From a virus: DNA of 25,880 nucleotides. Shown piece after piece: positions 24,048 to 25,880 of this stretch (position 1 is its first letter; each line of letters begins with the position of its first letter). The notes under the pieces were generated by a model, which saw nothing but the letters and a program-made list of their open reading frames with translations, had not been told where the DNA came from and did no database searches. Location of the stretch: the IMG/VR virus record IMGVR_UViG_3300042558_000094, positions 1-25,880 of that record. One strand, given 5' to 3'. The position numbers and the translations under genes were made by a program.

Positions 24048-24076
24048 ATAATACCCCCCGGGGCAAAAAGCGTCAA
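24048..24076 (-). promoter_or_regulatory. Sigma70-type promoter for the packaging/structural operon
   Basis: On the minus strand the -35 box TTGACG (24071-24076) and -10 box TATTAT (24048-24053) are separated by exactly 17 bases. Five of six positions match consensus in each box. Transcription would start near 24041 and leave a leader of about 150 bases before the small terminase gene. Confidence 0.75.
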
Positions 24077-24219
24077 GGTACCATTGACGGGGGGTCTCCC
24101 TGTGTGAGGGGGTGGGGGTGTATATTCTCAAAATTGTGTCGTCGGACGTGCAAAATAGTAAGTAGAAGGGAAGCGGCGGAGTCCCATACCAGCCTTGGGG
24201 GGTCGGGGGCCGGTGGGGT

Positions 24220-24240
24220 CAGCCGTGGCACGTGCCACGC
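24220..24240. repeat. CACGTG palindrome site, copy A
   Basis: Contains the perfect 16-bp palindrome CGTGGCACGTGCCACG (24224-24239) within 21 bases identical to copies at 25560-25580 and 25644-25664. It lies in the divergent region between the leftward promoter and the rightward gene. A dimeric DNA-binding protein would be the expected ligand. Confidence 0.85.
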
Positions 24241-24308
24241 ATAGCCACCCCATGTCATTGAAAACACTAGGTTTTCTGCGGCTTTCCAGCGTGTGACAAA
24301 GTTTAACA

Positions 24309-24337
24309 TTGTAAATCCATCCAGCCTAGGCCATAAC
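24309..24337 (+). promoter_or_regulatory. Weak candidate promoter for the right-end module
   Basis: TTGTAA (24309-24314), 17-base spacer, CATAAC (24332-24337), four of six consensus positions in each box, about 60 bases upstream of the first plus-strand gene. It is the best match found in this interval but is weak; a phage-specific activator or other sigma factor cannot be excluded. Confidence 0.3.
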
Positions 24338-24399
24338 AAAATGGTCAACGGGACATTCGGTTCCAGCGACACTCAACAATCCATATTGGAGTATATGTT

Positions 24400-25086
24400 A
24401 TGTCTACACGTAAAGCCGCTGCGCCTGCAGCATCTGTCGCAGCTCTTGCAGTTGCATCGCCCGAAATCACCATGGTTTTCGATCATGCTGCTATCATCAC
24501 GGAATTAAACGGAACTACATCCGCACAAGAACGGATGCTAGTCCTATCGAAATATACGATGGGTGAAGTTGCCGCTGTTGGCGGTCGACTGGCAAGCATG
24601 GTTGAGTCGGTATACGAAACGCTAAACCTCAAAATGGTCGAGCGGCACGGCGCTGACTGGACGAAAATCCATCGTGCATCGCCAAGCGAATTGCCGGATG
24701 CTGATAAGACGCGGCGCAAGGCAATAAACGCCTGTCTCGAATCCATCCGCGAGACAGTCAAAGCCAACAGCGGCGGCAACAATGACAAGGCGCGCGATGT
24801 ATTGCGCCGTGTCAAGGAATGGGGTGACGGAACACGCACTAACAAGGCGTCGAAACCCAAAGCCAATGCCAAAGATGACATTGAAACGTGGGCGGCCAAA
24901 TGGGACAATTTCCCCACTATGATTCGCCGCATCATGAACGATGATATGGATGGAGTATCGCCTGAACGCAGCGATGCACTAGGGGCTGTTGCGGATGCAA
25001 TGCTTTACTATTTCAAACTGCGTAACATCAGCGAGAGAGCAGTGCGCGATTGTTCCGGCAAAGCGGAATGGCCGCATAGCAAATAA
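24400..25086 (+). CDS. Unrecognised 228-aa protein
   Basis: Starts MSTRKAAAPAASVAALAVAS with GGAG eight bases before the ATG (24388-24391). After an Ala-rich N-terminus, the body looks largely helical: ERMLVLSKYTMGEVAAVGGR, LASMVESVYETLNLKMVERH, TRRKAINACLESIRETVKAN, ARDVLRRVKEWGDGTRTNKA, then a basic linker (SKPKANAKDDIETWAAKWDN) and DALGAVADAMLYYFKLRNIS at the end. No membrane segment, signal peptide or known motif was seen. It is on the opposite strand from the virion operon and heads a three-gene unit. It could be an early or regulatory protein, or a DNA-binding protein, but no family was recognised. Confidence 0.85.
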   Translation: MSTRKAAAPAASVAALAVASPEITMVFDHAAIITELNGTTSAQERMLVLSKYTMGEVAAVGGRLASMVESVYETLNLKMVERHGADWTKIHRASPSELPDADKTRRKAINACLESIRETVKANSGGNNDKARDVLRRVKEWGDGTRTNKASKPKANAKDDIETWAAKWDNFPTMIRRIMNDDMDGVSPERSDALGAVADAMLYYFKLRNISERAVRDCSGKAEWPHSK

Positions 25087-25093
25087 TAACCTA

Positions 25094-25120
25094 GGGGCCG
25101 CGCAAGCGGCCCCGCCTTTT
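25094..25120 (+). terminator. GNRA-capped hairpin, probable partial terminator or attenuator
   Basis: Perfect 8-bp stem GGGGCCGC (25094-25101) with GCGGCCCC (25106-25113) closed by a GCAA tetraloop, followed by GCCTTTT. The T-run is short and offset, so it probably reduces rather than stops transcription into the next two genes, or protects the 3' end of the first message. Confidence 0.6.
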
Positions 25121-25132
25121 GGAGTAAAGACA

Positions 25133-25363
25133 ATGACAATGGTATATCTCGCAAACGTCCCAAGCGCCGAAACGACTTGGGGCATTGAATGCTACACGCA
25201 ACACGCACACGTTTCGATTGATTTCCCTAGCGACGAAATCCCTAGCTACGCAGTCTTGATGCACTGGCCACAGCCGCGCGGCGGCTGGCCAGTCAGAACG
25301 TTCAAACGTTTTGATGACGCGATGGATTTCGCATCAAGCTTTCTCAAACAATCGGAGGCTTGA
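25133..25363 (+). CDS. Unrecognised 76-aa protein
   Basis: The frame is open from 24989, but the ATG at 25133 is chosen because GGAG (25121-25124) lies eight bases before it, just behind the hairpin. The protein starts MTMVYLANVPSAETTWGIEC and contains YTQHAHVSIDFPSDEIPSYA, HWPQPRGGWPVRTFKRFDDA and a final helix MDFASSFLKQSEA. It looks like a small alpha/beta domain with no known motif. It lies 46 bases behind the first gene of the module and two bases before the next ATG. No function recognised. Confidence 0.78.
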   Translation: MTMVYLANVPSAETTWGIECYTQHAHVSIDFPSDEIPSYAVLMHWPQPRGGWPVRTFKRFDDAMDFASSFLKQSEA

Positions 25364-25365
25364 CC

Positions 25366-25449
25366 ATGCAGATAGAGTTTTACGTTGTCGTGCTGCTATT
25401 CGCTTGCATGGCCATAATCGCGCTGGATGACATAGTCACCAAACGCTAA
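25366..25449 (+). CDS. 27-aa single-pass membrane peptide
   Basis: ATG at 25366-25368, TAA at 25447-25449, with GGAGG (25354-25358) seven bases upstream. The peptide begins MQIEFYVVVLLFACMAIIAL and ends DDIVTKR, that is one hydrophobic helix of about 16 residues with a short charged tail. A very small membrane peptide like this could modulate a host membrane protein, but nothing specific can be said. The excellent ribosome site and the terminator 8 bases after the stop support it as a real gene. Confidence 0.65.
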   Translation: MQIEFYVVVLLFACMAIIALDDIVTKR

Positions 25450-25457
25450 TCGCATCA

Positions 25458-25487
25458 CCCCACTGGTTTCGGCCAGTGGGGTTTTTT
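25458..25487 (+). terminator. Strong intrinsic terminator of the right-end module
   Basis: Perfect 9-bp stem CCCCACTGG (25458-25466) with CCAGTGGGG (25473-25481), loop tttcgg, followed directly by six T. It lies eight bases behind the stop of the 27-aa gene and ends the three-gene unit. Confidence 0.92.
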
Positions 25488-25508
25488 GTGTCCGCAATCC
25501 GCGCGGCC

Positions 25509-25524
25509 ATGACAGTTCCTTGAT
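25509..25524. repeat. 16-base direct repeat, isolated copy
   Basis: ATGACAGTTCCTTGAT, identical to 25587-25602 and 25671-25686. This copy lacks the palindrome in front and the following GAGGGGCCT, so it looks like a partial unit. Confidence 0.85.
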
Positions 25525-25559
25525 TAGGCGACTAGCGTGATAGGAGCAGGCGGATCAGC

Positions 25560-25611
25560 CAGCCGTGGCACGTGCCACGCGTAGCCATGACAGTTCCTTG
25601 ATGAGGGGCCT
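25560..25611. repeat. 52-base composite repeat, unit 1
   Basis: Palindrome CGTGGCACGTGCCACG at 25564-25579 followed at fixed distance by ATGACAGTTCCTTGAT and GAGGGGCCT. It matches 25644-25695 at 49 of 52 positions; the three differences lie between the palindrome and the direct repeat. Confidence 0.9.
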
Positions 25612-25643
25612 AGCCATACGTGGCTACCCATAGAAACGATACC

Positions 25644-25695
25644 CAGCCGTGGCACGTGCCACGCGTGACTATGACAGTTCCTTGATGAGGGGCCT
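25644..25695. repeat. 52-base composite repeat, unit 2
   Basis: Second full unit, palindrome at 25648-25663. Unit starts are 84 bases apart (eight helical turns), so bound proteins would lie on the same DNA face. Confidence 0.9.
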
Positions 25696-25715
25696 CTTGC
25701 GGCAGTGTCGCTCGG

Positions 25716-25744
25716 CGGTAGGCAGGACCTGCCTACCGTTTTTT
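25716..25744 (+). terminator. Second intrinsic terminator without an upstream gene
   Basis: Perfect 10-bp stem CGGTAGGCAG (25716-25725) with CTGCCTACCG (25729-25738), 3-base loop, then six T. No gene lies between it and the previous terminator about 230 bases upstream, so it may end a non-coding transcript starting in the repeat region. Confidence 0.85.
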
Positions 25745-25764
25745 GACCCCTTCGTCAACCCCCG

Positions 25765-25866
25765 TTTGTAATGTGAGTAAAATAGGGCTTTGTAAGTAGC
25801 TAATGTGAGAAACTTTCCTAGGATTTCTGCGCTTTGTATAAAGTGAGTAAAGGTTGAAGTGTGAAA
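25765..25866. repeat. Short GTGAG-type repeats in AT-richer DNA
   Basis: The core GTGAG occurs at 25773, 25805 and 25843 in the contexts AATGTGAGTAAA, AATGTGAGAAAC and AAAGTGAGTAAA, with a degenerate fourth copy AGTGTGAAAA near 25859. TTTGTA precedes the first and third at short distance. They could be iterons, operator sites or promoter elements. Confidence 0.5.
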
Positions 25867-25880
25867 AGCCGTAGCGGCTG

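Larger units (their letters stand above)
23888..24399. other. Divergent intergenic region between packaging operon and right-end module
   Basis: 512 bases with no credible gene. It holds a minus-strand sigma70-like promoter, a leader hairpin for the terminase transcript, a G/C-rich stretch around 24085-24120, one copy of a 16-bp CACGTG-centred palindrome, and a short inverted repeat gaaaac/gttttc at 24260-24276. Because the two transcription units leave in opposite directions from here, this is the likely control region for both. Confidence 0.8.
25450..25880. other. Gene-free right-end region with repeats and two terminators
   Basis: No convincing gene. It contains the module terminator, three copies of a 16-base repeat, two complete 52-base composite repeats with a CACGTG palindrome, a second terminator, and after 25745 an AT-richer stretch with GTGAG-type short repeats reaching the window edge. 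The partial stem agccg/cggct at 25867-25879 may be cut by the edge. Confidence 0.75.

Noticed and set aside
23888-24076. N-terminal extension of the small terminase
   Set aside because: The extra 63 codons cross the -10 and -35 boxes and the leader hairpin, so they cannot all be transcribed from this promoter.
24224-24239. Sigma54 promoter (TGGCAC-like) within the palindrome
   Set aside because: The required TTGC element at the right spacing is missing; the symmetry is better explained by a dimer-binding site.
24073-24372. 99-codon minus-strand frame in the divergent region
   Set aside because: Runs through the palindrome and towards the leftward promoter, has a Pro-rich unnatural product and no ribosome site.
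24989-25132. Extended N-terminus of the 76-aa protein
   Set aside because: The extension overlaps the 3' end of the preceding gene and the hairpin; the internal ATG has a far better ribosome site.
25509-25685. Four-codon frames (ATG to TGA) in each direct repeat as leader peptides
   Set aside because: No ribosome site in front and no gene behind; most simply a by-product of the repeat sequence.
25490-25745. CRISPR-like array
   Set aside because: Only two full units and one partial copy, with unequal, non-unique spacers and a terminator behind; not an array.

Overview
The window looks like the structural half of a tailed double-stranded DNA bacteriophage (Caudoviricetes), or a closely related prophage. 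From about 23.9 kb down to base 1 almost every gene lies on the minus strand. Read in the direction of transcription the order is: terminase small subunit, terminase large subunit, portal, a small conserved protein, a GroES-like co-chaperonin, scaffold, two conserved head-region proteins, the HK97-fold (Mu gpT-like) major capsid protein, a terminator, a small virion protein, a glycosyltransferase, a large beta-rich virion protein, a run of very basic small proteins, two connector/adaptor-type proteins, several small conserved proteins, a 1652-aa repeat-built tail fibre, and at the left edge a set of small, lipoprotein and membrane proteins that may belong to lysis. The genes are packed tightly, and about ten junctions share one base between stop and start (TAATG or TGATG).

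No tape-measure, tail-tube, tail-sheath or baseplate gene is recognisable. The portal is long with a coiled-coil tail, and two adaptor-like genes are present. This suggests a short-tailed (podovirus-like) virion, although genes outside the window could change that. The host cannot be named. A small protein with a lipobox and the gene families suggest a Gram-negative, probably aquatic, host; that is inference from general similarity to environmental phage genomes.

The right end (23.9-25.9 kb) is different. A 512-base intergenic region carries a good sigma70-type promoter (TTGACG, 17-base spacer, TATTAT) firing leftwards into the terminase genes, with a 14-bp hairpin in the leader that pairs fully only in the leftward transcript. 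Rightwards lies a short plus-strand module of three unrecognised genes (228, 76 and 27 aa), each with a good ribosome site. The first is separated from the second by a GNRA-capped hairpin, and a strong terminator ends the module. Beyond it is about 430 bases without a gene, holding two copies of a 52-base repeat, the 16-bp palindrome CGTGGCACGTGCCACG (third copy in the divergent region), a second intrinsic terminator with no gene in front of it, and short GTGAG-type repeats.

The most unusual items are the cluster of six lysine-rich proteins (two sharing a C-terminal RADG...KGKT tag), the phage GroES next to the scaffold, the repeat-built fibre with an internal segmental duplication, and the right-end palindrome/repeat region with its orphan terminator.
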